Below are positions 35,056-43,152 of a DNA stretch of 64,000 bases, in pieces; position 1 is the first letter of the stretch, and the number at the start of each line of letters is the position of its first letter. The position numbers and the translations under genes are program-made. Source of the DNA: Methanospirillum purgamenti (GTDB lineage Archaea; Halobacteriota; Methanomicrobia; Methanomicrobiales; Methanospirillaceae); assembly GCF_018502485.1 (NCBI RefSeq), contig NZ_CP075546.1; one strand, written 5' to 3'. Below the pieces are notes generated by a model. That model did not search any database, was not told the origin of the DNA, and worked only from the letters and a program-made list of their open reading frames with translations.

Positions 35056-35096
35056 CCGGCCCGTCAGCCGGCAGCAGGAATTCAAAAAATTCTGCT
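35056..35096 (-). promoter_or_regulatory. Two hairpins in the DHH gene leader
   Basis: CCGGC (35056-35060) pairs with GCCGG (35067-35071). AGCAG and AATT (35073-35082) pair with AATTCTGCT (35088-35096) leaving one bulged G. Both lie within 60 bases of the start codon. The encoded protein carries an S1 RNA-binding domain, so autoregulation is conceivable. Confidence 0.4.
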
Positions 35097-35266
35097 CCTT
35101 TGAAGGCGGAATGTAATGTATCGCGTCAGAAGAATACCACTCGTGTTCACGGAGCGGTTCATATGAGTGTTGATAGTATCGTCTTTTCTCCTATTTCAGG
35201 AGATCTGTCTGGAATGATCCGATAAGGGATTTCGTCTAACTTCATTTGCATTGCTGAGAAAAATGG

Positions 35267-36217
35267 TTATACATCCCTGAAGGGGACATCGAAAACAGTA
35301 AGATCATCCGGGGCAAGGATCTCTCCTGAAAAATGGGTTTTTGCATCGGCTATATGGGTATCGATTGATGTGTACCGGGTACTGAAATGGAAGAGAGCCA
35401 GGCGGTGGGCTTTCAGGGCTTGTGCAACAATACCTGCTTCTGCCGCAGTTGCATGCATGAACTCTCTTGCCCGCTCCTCTTCCTGGTGGTCAAACGTCGC
35501 ATCATGGATGAGGAGATCTGCATCCTCTCCGATATCTGCAAGTTCTGAAAGAACCGGCCTGGTATCCCCGGTATAGATAACTTTTCTTCCTGGCCGGAGT
35601 GGGCCCATAACCATATCCGGAGTAATGACCCTTTCTTCGCTGTCAATTGTGATGGTAACCGGAGATCCCCTTTGCAGCTTTCCAAAGAGCGGTCCGGGTC
35701 TGATACCCAGCTCGATGGCACGTTCACGATTAAACCGCCCAGGTCTCATATTCTCTTCAAATATATATCCTACCCCGGGAATGCCATGATCTACTCCAAA
35801 GACCCGGATTGAATATCCTTCATAGATGAGCAGATCACCCCCCCGCACCTTTTGAGATTCTACTGGGAATCCCAGCCTGGTTCTACATAATCCTTTGATA
35901 TCAGTGACTATATCATGGACACAATCAGGACCAACGATAGTCAGTGGCTGCTCCCGTCCGTTAAAGGACATGGTCTGGAGAAGGCCAATGATCCCGAGAA
36001 AATGGTCTGCATGCCAGTGAGATATGTAGATGACTTCGGGTGAGAACCCTGCACGCGCCTTCATCATCTGTCGCTGAGCTCCCTCTCCACAGTCAAAGAT
36101 CAGATCATGAGATCCCCACTTTAAAAGTATGCAGGGAAGATTCCGTGATATGGTAGGAAGTGCCCCTGAGGTTCCAAGAAAAAAGAGCTGCAGGGTCTCT
36201 CCGGCTATTATCTCCAC
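35267..36217 (-). CDS. rnz: Ribonuclease Z
   Basis: 316 residues from GTG 36217. Endonuclease trimming tRNA 3' ends. Metallo-beta-lactamase core: FLGTSGALPT, the zinc motif HWHADHFLG, GDTRPV, DLLIHDATF, and the final HFSTRY. The C-terminal exosite and domain order fit the short RNase Z form. Last gene of a four-gene minus-strand operon, overlapping the previous gene by ten bases. Confidence 0.95.
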   Translation of the reverse strand: MEIIAGETLQLFFLGTSGALPTISRNLPCILLKWGSHDLIFDCGEGAQRQMMKARAGFSPEVIYISHWHADHFLGIIGLLQTMSFNGREQPLTIVGPDCVHDIVTDIKGLCRTRLGFPVESQKVRGGDLLIYEGYSIRVFGVDHGIPGVGYIFEENMRPGRFNRERAIELGIRPGPLFGKLQRGSPVTITIDSEERVITPDMVMGPLRPGRKVIYTGDTRPVLSELADIGEDADLLIHDATFDHQEEERAREFMHATAAEAGIVAQALKAHRLALFHFSTRYTSIDTHIADAKTHFSGEILAPDDLTVFDVPFRDV

Positions 36218-36978
36218 CCCCGTACCTGGGCTAGGGAGCGTTTTGCTTCAGGAATTGATCTTCCCTCTACAACCACTACTCCCCGGTATTCTCTTATAAG
36301 GGCTTTCGAAACCTTGTTCCAGTCTATCGTTCCTTCACCGATAGCAAGATGCTCATCAGATTTCCCATGGTTATCATGGATGTGGACATGAGAAGCAGAT
36401 TTGAGTACCTTGATAAAGTCATTTACCTTTCCCATTGTATTCGCATGACCAAAGTCAATCGTCATGGAGACTCCTTCGATCCCTTCAATAATCCCTTCTA
36501 TCTCTTCCGGATATCTGCAAAGGAAGTCATGGATATCTGGCATGTTTTCAAGGCAGGCGATAACCCCGTATTCTGTTGCAGCTTTTCCTATCTCCCTCAT
36601 TGCTTCCTTTTGCAGTTGCCAGATCTTATCGGGGACCAGTTTTCCGGTGCAGGAAAGGTATCCGGGATGGATGGTTATCCGATCGGTAATCTCTGATGAT
36701 AATCTGATACACTCTGAGAGCTGCCTGACCGTCTCCCGCCAAATAGGATCATTGATTGCAGCAGGATTGAGGTCACCAAACGGAGCATGGACTGTTGCCT
36801 GCAGGGTTGTAGATCGGAGAGTTTCGATAACTCTCTCGTACTGATCTTTCTTACCAAAATGGTAATTCCCATCTGCACAGATCTCCCACCCATCAAATCC
36901 TGCCTCTTCAATGCCATAAATCCACGAAATGTCCTCCCAGACTTTTGACGAGGACCCAAAAAAATATTTGATATTCAT
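36208..36978 (-). CDS. Sugar phosphate isomerase/epimerase-type TIM-barrel protein
   Basis: 256 residues. Xylose-isomerase-like TIM barrel (AP endonuclease 2 superfamily): GWEICADG, VHAPFGDLNPA, HPGYL, ACLENMPD, TIDFGHANT, HVHIHDNHGKSDEHLAIGEGTIDW and the final VVVEGR. His, Glu and Asp metal ligands are present. The exact substrate cannot be read from sequence. ATGA overlap with the gene before it. Confidence 0.85.
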   Translation of the reverse strand: MNIKYFFGSSSKVWEDISWIYGIEEAGFDGWEICADGNYHFGKKDQYERVIETLRSTTLQATVHAPFGDLNPAAINDPIWRETVRQLSECIRLSSEITDRITIHPGYLSCTGKLVPDKIWQLQKEAMREIGKAATEYGVIACLENMPDIHDFLCRYPEEIEGIIEGIEGVSMTIDFGHANTMGKVNDFIKVLKSASHVHIHDNHGKSDEHLAIGEGTIDWNKVSKALIREYRGVVVVEGRSIPEAKRSLAQVRGWR

Positions 36979-37520
36979 ATAGACTTCATCCCAGTCAGAT
37001 ACTTCCTGACCTTCTCCTGAAACTCTTCTCTGGTTCCGGTATTATCCATCTTCACAGATGCAAGTTCCATTGCTTTTCCAAGTCCAAATGAACATTCCCG
37101 TTCATCCCTGACAATGAGTTCATGAATATTTTGCAGGTCATCTGATCGTCCCCGTTCGGACAATCGTGCGAACCGGGTATTGAGCGGCGTTTCGATGGAG
37201 ACGAGGGAGAATTCAGGGAATGAATCAGAGAACAGAGTAACTTCTGCATCCCCTCTTACTCCGTCAACCAGGACCACAGCTGCTTGTTGCCGGGCAATCA
37301 CTGGTACACATATATGAGCTATTGCCGCCATGCCATATTTTTCCCTGAGCCCTCGAGCAATAATTCCCATACTTTCATCGGTCGGAGGAAGGCCCTGGTT
37401 TTTTACTTCTTCTCTGATGACATCGCCCATCACCACAACCGGGATTCCCATTTCATGTGCGATAGCGGAGAATTCACCTTTCCCTGATCCTGGCATCCCC
37501 ACTACTGCTATTACCTTCAT
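36975..37520 (-). CDS. UPF0200-family P-loop kinase-like protein
   Basis: 181 residues. Walker A GMPGSGKGEF at residues 8-17, then VMGDVIREEV and an Arg-rich lid (RFARLSERGRSDD). It resembles dephospho-CoA and adenylate kinases and belongs to the archaeal UPF0200 group, whose substrate is not established to my knowledge. The start lies inside the end of the activase gene (47-base overlap). Confidence 0.85.
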   Translation of the reverse strand: MKVIAVVGMPGSGKGEFSAIAHEMGIPVVVMGDVIREEVKNQGLPPTDESMGIIARGLREKYGMAAIAHICVPVIARQQAAVVLVDGVRGDAEVTLFSDSFPEFSLVSIETPLNTRFARLSERGRSDDLQNIHELIVRDERECSFGLGKAMELASVKMDNTGTREEFQEKVRKYLTGMKSI

Positions 37521-38220
37521 ATATTATTTCTCCATCACTTCGAGTGCGTATTCTGACCTTCCGACCTAAGTGGTCTGCTATTTTTTGCAGATTATGTATA
37601 TCAAGAGGTCTGATACCCATCAATACCCCCTGTTGTAAAACCAGGTCAATATCAAGAGCAACGTCATGGGATATTGTCATGACTTCTTCCCCATATCCTG
37701 GAAACAGGGTTACCACGACTTCAAAACCGGGGAGTGTTCCGGAATGGTAGGCTGCAGTACATTGTGTCAGTGAATCCTTAACCTGTTTTCCAACTGCTCG
37801 TTCTTTCCCCCTTACGGTATACAAGTTCCATTCAGCTTTGACATCAAGGGCGATATGATCAATAAGTCGTTTATCGATTAGCTTTTTGATTACATCCGGA
37901 TATACTCCGTTTGTATGTAACCCGGTAGAAAGCCCGATAGATTTGCTGTATTCTGCCAGTGAAAAAAGCGCAGCTGGCTGCATGGTTGCTTCACCTCCTG
38001 AAAAAATGACTCCACTGATGAGTAATGATGAAGAGCGGATGAGTTCTTTGATTTCATCAACGGGTCTTCTATCTTCACCAGACAGGATGCTCTGGTTGTG
38101 ACAGTACCAACATTTGACCGGGCACCCTCGAAAAAATACGACGCAAACTGATTTTCCCCGCCAGTCTACCGTGCTGAGAGGAACAAAACCTCCGAAGTTG
38201 ATATGTATTGATTCAGACAC
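37474..38220 (-). CDS. Radical SAM activating enzyme, anaerobic ribonucleotide reductase activase-like
   Basis: 248 residues. Cluster motif GCPVKCWYCHN at about residue 33, GVIFSGGEATMQ, GLSTGLHTNG and LDVKAEW. This is the NrdG/pyruvate-formate-lyase-activase-like group that installs glycyl radicals. No nrdD gene is in the window, so the target protein is uncertain. First gene of the operon leading to rnz. Confidence 0.85.
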   Translation of the reverse strand: MSESIHINFGGFVPLSTVDWRGKSVCVVFFRGCPVKCWYCHNQSILSGEDRRPVDEIKELIRSSSLLISGVIFSGGEATMQPAALFSLAEYSKSIGLSTGLHTNGVYPDVIKKLIDKRLIDHIALDVKAEWNLYTVRGKERAVGKQVKDSLTQCTAAYHSGTLPGFEVVVTLFPGYGEEVMTISHDVALDIDLVLQQGVLMGIRPLDIHNLQKIADHLGRKVRIRTRSDGEIIYEGNSSSGDARIRER

Positions 38221-38313
38221 TACTCATGAAGGTTTGATCTCCCAGCTATAGAATATTCAGGGTGAATTCAAGGCAGAACAATATTTCTTGTTTTCAAATA
38301 AACAAAAATTGAC

Positions 38314-38332
38314 TCTCTTTTGCAAAAAAGAG
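38314..38332 (+). promoter_or_regulatory. Hairpin upstream of thiC
   Basis: CTCTTTT-GCAA-AAAAGAG-type stem 34 bases before the thiC ATG. It does not resemble a TPP riboswitch. It may end transcripts coming from the left or be part of the leader. Confidence 0.3.
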
Positions 38333-38365
38333 CCTTTATGTATCTTCTAAATGAACATATAGGCT

Positions 38366-39646
38366 ATGTCAATAGTCGAGGATGCAAGAAAAGGCATCAT
38401 CACCGAAGAAATGAAGGTCGTAGCAGCCCAGGAAGGCGTTACTGAAGATTTTATCCGAAGGGGGATCGCAGGTGGCCAGATAGTAATCCCGGTATCACCC
38501 TATAGAAAAGTAAAACTCTGTGGTATTGGTGGAGGGCTGAAAACCAAGGTGAACTGTTCTGTTGGAACCTCGACCGATATCGTCGATGTGGATATGGAAG
38601 TTGAGAAGGTAAAAGCTGGAGAGCGTGCTGGTGCCGATACCATTATGGAACTCTCAACTGGTGGCGACTTTGTTGAGGTTCGCAGACGGTGTATTGAAGC
38701 GACCACACTCTCCGTTGGTTCAGTTCCATTGTATCAGGCTTTTATTGAAGCTGCAAGAAAAGATGGAGCAGTCATCCATATGCGGGAAGATGACCTCTTC
38801 CGTATCACTGAGGAGCAGGCAAAACTTGGAACCAATTTCATGGCAATTCACACCGGTATAAACCGGATCACCCTTGAACGGCTTCAGCGCCAGGGACGAC
38901 ACGGAGGTCTCTGTTCGCGTGGTGGTGCCTTCCTTACTGCATGGATGCTTCACAATGACAAGGAAAATCCCCTCTATGCGGAGTTTGATTACCTGTGTGA
39001 GATCTTGAAAGAGCATGAGGTAACCCTCTCAACTGGGAATGGAATGCGGGCAGGAGCTGTCCATGATGCAACCGACCGTGCACAGATTCAGGAACTGATA
39101 ATCAACGCAGAACTTGGTGACCGTGCTCATGAAATGGGTATCCAGGTTATAGTTGAAGGTCCGGGTCATGTGCCCCTTGATGAGATTGAGACAAACGTCA
39201 AGCTGATGAAGCGTATGTCGGGTAATAAACCATTTTACATGCTTGGTCCTATCGTTACTGACATTGCACCAGGATATGATGACCGTGTCTCGGCTATTGG
39301 TGCTGCCATGTCCTCCATGTATGGTGCTGACTTTATCTGCTATGTAACTCCTGCAGAACACCTCGCCTTACCAAATCCGGAAGAGGTTTATGAAGGTGTT
39401 TTCTCCAGTCGGATCGCAGCACATGTTGGTGACATGATCAAACTGAACAAACGTGACCAGGATCTTGCTATGGGTCATGCACGTCGTGATCTTGACTGGG
39501 AAGCCCAGTTCAACCTTGCTATTAATCCTGCCCGTGCACGACAGATAAGAAGTGAGCGTGCATCAGCTGATACTGACGCCTGCACCATGTGCGGTGACTA
39601 CTGTGCCCTGAAGATAGCCAATAAAGTAATCAAAAAACTAGACTAA
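38366..39646 (+). CDS. thiC: ThiC-family phosphomethylpyrimidine synthase
   Basis: 426 residues, lacking the N-terminal domain of the bacterial enzyme, as usual in archaea. Landmarks: TIMELSTGGD, HMREDDLFRI, SRGGAFLTAWM, VEGPGHVPLDEI, MLGPIVTDIAPGYDD and CYVTPAEHLALP. It converts aminoimidazole ribotide to the thiamine pyrimidine. The C-terminal cluster motif reads CTMCGDYC (CX2CX3C), whereas the bacterial motif I know is CX2CX4C. A 5-hydroxybenzimidazole synthase (BzaF-like) role is a possible alternative, since methanogens make 5-hydroxybenzimidazolyl cobamide. yjbQ follows. Confidence 0.85.
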   Translation: MSIVEDARKGIITEEMKVVAAQEGVTEDFIRRGIAGGQIVIPVSPYRKVKLCGIGGGLKTKVNCSVGTSTDIVDVDMEVEKVKAGERAGADTIMELSTGGDFVEVRRRCIEATTLSVGSVPLYQAFIEAARKDGAVIHMREDDLFRITEEQAKLGTNFMAIHTGINRITLERLQRQGRHGGLCSRGGAFLTAWMLHNDKENPLYAEFDYLCEILKEHEVTLSTGNGMRAGAVHDATDRAQIQELIINAELGDRAHEMGIQVIVEGPGHVPLDEIETNVKLMKRMSGNKPFYMLGPIVTDIAPGYDDRVSAIGAAMSSMYGADFICYVTPAEHLALPNPEEVYEGVFSSRIAAHVGDMIKLNKRDQDLAMGHARRDLDWEAQFNLAINPARARQIRSERASADTDACTMCGDYCALKIANKVIKKLD

Positions 39647-39704
39647 ATCTATTTTTATTCTTTTTTCCGAAAAAATCTTGCATGCTGAATGCAACAGTCA
39701 ATGC

Positions 39705-40124
39705 ATGGCAGTATCCGGAACCATAACTCTGTCAACCAGGGGAGAAGGGGACATTGTTGATATTACTGGAAAAGTGCAGGAGACAGTCTGTTTATCTGGA
39801 GTCAAAATCGGTCTGTGCCATGTGTTTGTGACTGGATCTACAGCAGCAGTGACGACCATCGAATATGAACCAGGAGTTCTCAACGACCTCTCTCGAGCTC
39901 TGTCGGTCTGTGCTCCGTCTGATATTACCTATACTCACGATAGTCGGTGGGGCGACGGCAATGGAAGATCCCATGTAAAAGCAGCAATGGTTGGACCTTC
40001 GCTCACTATTCCGATACGTGATGGCGCGCTTATACTCGGAACATGGCAACAGATTGTTCTCCTTGAACTAGATACGAGGCCACGTCGGGATCGTCACCTT
40101 GTAATAACTATCATTGGTGAATGA
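39705..40124 (+). CDS. YjbQ/UPF0047 family protein
   Basis: 139 residues from ATG 39705 (a TTG at 39678 would add nine residues). Family hallmarks: GLCHVFVTGSTAAVTTIEYEPG, SHVKAAMVGPSLTIPIRDG and LGTWQQIVLLELD, with the conserved His/Asp/Glu set. Some members have weak thiamine phosphate synthase activity, which fits its place directly after thiC. Confidence 0.88.
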   Translation: MAVSGTITLSTRGEGDIVDITGKVQETVCLSGVKIGLCHVFVTGSTAAVTTIEYEPGVLNDLSRALSVCAPSDITYTHDSRWGDGNGRSHVKAAMVGPSLTIPIRDGALILGTWQQIVLLELDTRPRRDRHLVITIIGE

Positions 40125-40201
40125 CTACGGTCATGTTTCATTTTCGTCTGACCAAAAGGCCCTGGAGGAAGATTTCTCTCCTCCGAAAATAGGATGTACG
40201 T

Positions 40202-40465
40202 TTAATCGAGCGGTACAGTTTCAAGTTGCGACACTAATTCCCAGACACGGGTGCGTGCATGAACCGGCATGTTTGGGTCACTGCTGATTTCATCAATCTT
40301 TGAAATTGCCTCTGCTGCCCGAAGACCAAGCTGGCGATCCTGGTTCTGGAGAATAGTACGGGTCTCATCTGCTACACGGCGGATATTTCTGGGGATGGTG
40401 CCATCGTCAATAATGGCGGATAACATCTGGATACAGATATCGATGGTTTGTTCTGGAGTTGGCAT
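40202..40465 (-). CDS. UPF0147 family protein
   Basis: 87 residues, all helical, matching the archaeal UPF0147 family (IDDGTIPRNIRRVADE, RAAEAISKIDEISSDPNMPVHARTRVWELVSQLE). Function unknown. Divergent from the zinc-ribbon gene across 63 bases. Confidence 0.88.
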   Translation of the reverse strand: MPTPEQTIDICIQMLSAIIDDGTIPRNIRRVADETRTILQNQDRQLGLRAAEAISKIDEISSDPNMPVHARTRVWELVSQLETVPLD

Positions 40466-40528
40466 ATTATCACCTGCTGGAACCTTCGCTTATAAGTAGA
40501 CCCCCACCCCATAAAACAGTACTGACCG

Positions 40529-40930
40529 ATGACTAAAATAAAAAGCCCTGATGAGATTATGGCCGAGTACCTCTTGAAGGGAGGGAAGATGCTGTCAAAG
40601 ACCTGTCCGGTCTGCCATTCACCACTCTTTGAATATAAAGGCGAGACTCTGTGTGTTGTCTGCCAGGAAGAACAGGTTGCACGATCACACCATGAACAGC
40701 AGCCTACCCCTGTTCCATTACCTACTTCCAGGCCGGTACTGTCACAACAGGTACCAGTTGCACCCGGAGGCCTTGAAGATGAGTTTTCTCTCACCCTTCG
40801 GGCTCTTCTGATTCAGGCACGCGAGGAACAGGACAGTACCCGGATTCTTACCCTGATGGAATCGGTTAAGAAAGGGGCTGAAGCATATGCACTTCTTCTT
40901 TACGGGTACGGCCGACGGGATAACTCGTAA
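40529..40930 (+). CDS. Zinc-ribbon protein, Sjogren's/scleroderma autoantigen 1 (p27) family
   Basis: 133 residues. N-terminal SPDEIMAEYLLKGGKMLSKTCPVCHSPLFEYKGETLCVVCQEEQ carries the paired CxxC zinc ribbon of this archaeal/eukaryotic family, followed by a Pro-rich linker and a helical tail. Its 3' end overlaps the convergent hef gene by 31 bases. Confidence 0.85.
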   Translation: MTKIKSPDEIMAEYLLKGGKMLSKTCPVCHSPLFEYKGETLCVVCQEEQVARSHHEQQPTPVPLPTSRPVLSQQVPVAPGGLEDEFSLTLRALLIQAREEQDSTRILTLMESVKKGAEAYALLLYGYGRRDNS

Positions 40931-43152
40931 ATCATCTCTGCTTTTTTTGCACCGATACCTGGGATATGAAGAAGATCCTCTTTTTCAGCATCGATGATGG
41001 CTTTAAGCGAACCAAATGCTGTGAGGAGTGCACGGGCATATTTTGGCCCAAGATCCGGGAATGCACTCATGATTGCCTCCTGAGCTGATGCAAGACTCTC
41101 GTATGTCTCTTTCTGGCTGGATCCTCGTTCCGTAAATCCGTTTTCTTCTTCCCTCCGTGCAAGGACCAGGAGCAGGTCTGCGGTATCACCCGGATCCCGG
41201 GTCTGAAAGATCGTGATTCCCATGGAGACAGAAATTGCAGCAAGAGCACCTTTGATAGCATTCGGGTGAATGTCCCGTTGAGCATAGATGTCACCCCCCT
41301 CAATAATTAGGACAGGTTTTGGGCACACCCTAGCCATATCTCTGAGCTGATCAAGGAGATCCCGGTCGATGAGACTATCAACAAAATCACGGGAAGTCTT
41401 CCGCTCAACAAGAATCCTATCACCAATTTTATAATCACCCTGAAAAAGCCGTTCAATCCGTATAACTGCTCCGGCAGAGGAGAGGTATTCGGCAACCTTT
41501 GATACCAGTTCCCGATCATCAATGATAATCTTTGGACCTGAGAAGTACTCCTCTTGTGTTTCTTTCGCTTTTTGCAGTTCTTCCTGATCCAGAGGGAGTG
41601 CGGTCTGGAGAATTTTTTTCTCATGACCAACAATATTTTTCATGCCGGTTGCCATCGCTTTCTCCCTTCTTCTGGAGACTATCTGAAAGGTCTCATCAGC
41701 AGTTTTCCTGGTAACCAGAACAATTATTCGTCCAGTGCTGTGACGCCCGGTTCTTCCCTTTCTCTGTATACTCCGGATCTCAGAGGGGACCGGCTCATAG
41801 AAGATTACCACATCGGTTGAGGGGATATCTAATCCTTCCTCTCCGACTGACGTAGCGACTAATACGGAAAATTCTCCCTCACGGAACCTGCTTATAGTAG
41901 CAATTTGTCTCTTTTGGGAGAGTCCTTTCTCCTGATCCTTGTTTGCTTTACCAACAAACCGTTCTGCAGAAATTCCCGTTGCCTGCAGAGTATCAACGAT
42001 CATCTTGACCGTGTCCCGATAGGTCGCAAAGATGATGATCCTGGTCTCCGGTGATTCCTCCAGGATAGACTGTACCAGGTCAGGGAGGATGAGGAGTTTC
42101 GGGTGGCATTCCTCCTTCCATTCGATGGACCGGTTCAGCAGCCTCATGAACCTGGGATCATAGGCAATCCTCTTTGATGCCTTTGACCCGCCTGGTGCAT
42201 TTCCTTCTGCGAGGAGTTTGTTCAGGTAGGCTTTCAGGACCATACAACCCTGTGACTCTGCCAAACCAATGGCATGCCTGAGTTTCATCAGTTCAGCATG
42301 GATACTGGCCGCAGCAAATCCTGAAGCATCCCGTTCTGCAATCCGTTGCTGGATAATTGCTGATATCTCCTGGAGTGCCTTCATAGAAAGGGAAGACTGG
42401 TCGATAACTGGAAAACCTGCTTGTTTCAGCTGGTTAAGTCGATCACTGACGAGTGCTTTTAGATCTTCAAGAGCGATTTTTAGTTCTGCCGGAAGATCGA
42501 CATGGATGATCTCAACTTCTTTTTCGTGGACATATGGTTTAACATCCGGGTCGTTCTCGGTCCTTGTTTCAATTGATTTGATATGCAGGTTCTCGACAAT
42601 ATCTGCGATCTTTTCCTTATTTCCCCCTGGAGATGCAGTCATTGCGAGGATGAGCGGTTCTTTTGCTGTCTGTATGTATCGGTCTGCCAAAAAGACATAG
42701 GCATAATTTCCGACTGCACGATGTCCTTCGTCCACAATAAGGAGTGACACATCCGAGAGATCATACCTGCCGGCTATGATGTCATTTTTAATAACCTGAG
42801 GGGTAGCCAGAATCACCGATGCAGCCATCCATTCTTGAGTTCTCTTATCCGGTGATGCTTCTCCGGTGAACATCGCAAACTTTGTGTTGTTATCTCCGGG
42901 GATGGCGAGATGAGTCTCAAAATAGCGAAGGTGCTGCTCGACCAGAGGTTTTGTCGGGGCCATCATCAGCACCTTCCCCCCGTTCTGGTACAGACGGGAA
43001 GCTGCAACAATAAGTGCAATTGCTGTTTTTCCAAGGCCTGTCGGAATAACAACAAGTGTATTTCCCTCAAGAGCGTTCATGGAGATAGAGAACTGGTATG
43101 TCCTCTTTTGCATTGTCTCCGGAACAACAAAAGGATGGGAGATATAATCCAT
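40900..43152 (-). CDS. hef: Hef helicase-nuclease (XPF/FANCM homologue)
   Basis: 750 residues. Processes stalled replication forks. Superfamily 2 helicase (residues about 1-500): GLGKTAIAL (Walker A), LLIVDEGHRA, MTASPGG, ATSVGEEGLDIP and QRKGRTGR. ERCC4 nuclease (about 560-690): IIIDDRELVSKVAEYL, GDYKIGDRILVERKTSRDFVDSLID. Two helix-hairpin-helix motifs (about 695-745, IPGIGAKKAEMIYEL). The full archaeal architecture is intact. The start overlaps the glyS stop (TGATG). Confidence 0.96.
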   Translation of the reverse strand: MDYISHPFVVPETMQKRTYQFSISMNALEGNTLVVIPTGLGKTAIALIVAASRLYQNGGKVLMMAPTKPLVEQHLRYFETHLAIPGDNNTKFAMFTGEASPDKRTQEWMAASVILATPQVIKNDIIAGRYDLSDVSLLIVDEGHRAVGNYAYVFLADRYIQTAKEPLILAMTASPGGNKEKIADIVENLHIKSIETRTENDPDVKPYVHEKEVEIIHVDLPAELKIALEDLKALVSDRLNQLKQAGFPVIDQSSLSMKALQEISAIIQQRIAERDASGFAAASIHAELMKLRHAIGLAESQGCMVLKAYLNKLLAEGNAPGGSKASKRIAYDPRFMRLLNRSIEWKEECHPKLLILPDLVQSILEESPETRIIIFATYRDTVKMIVDTLQATGISAERFVGKANKDQEKGLSQKRQIATISRFREGEFSVLVATSVGEEGLDIPSTDVVIFYEPVPSEIRSIQRKGRTGRHSTGRIIVLVTRKTADETFQIVSRRREKAMATGMKNIVGHEKKILQTALPLDQEELQKAKETQEEYFSGPKIIIDDRELVSKVAEYLSSAGAVIRIERLFQGDYKIGDRILVERKTSRDFVDSLIDRDLLDQLRDMARVCPKPVLIIEGGDIYAQRDIHPNAIKGALAAISVSMGITIFQTRDPGDTADLLLVLARREEENGFTERGSSQKETYESLASAQEAIMSAFPDLGPKYARALLTAFGSLKAIIDAEKEDLLHIPGIGAKKAEMIYELSRRPYP

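Noticed and set aside
38221..38365. TPP riboswitch before thiC
   Set aside because: No conserved THI-box sequences found; only a simple A/T hairpin is present.
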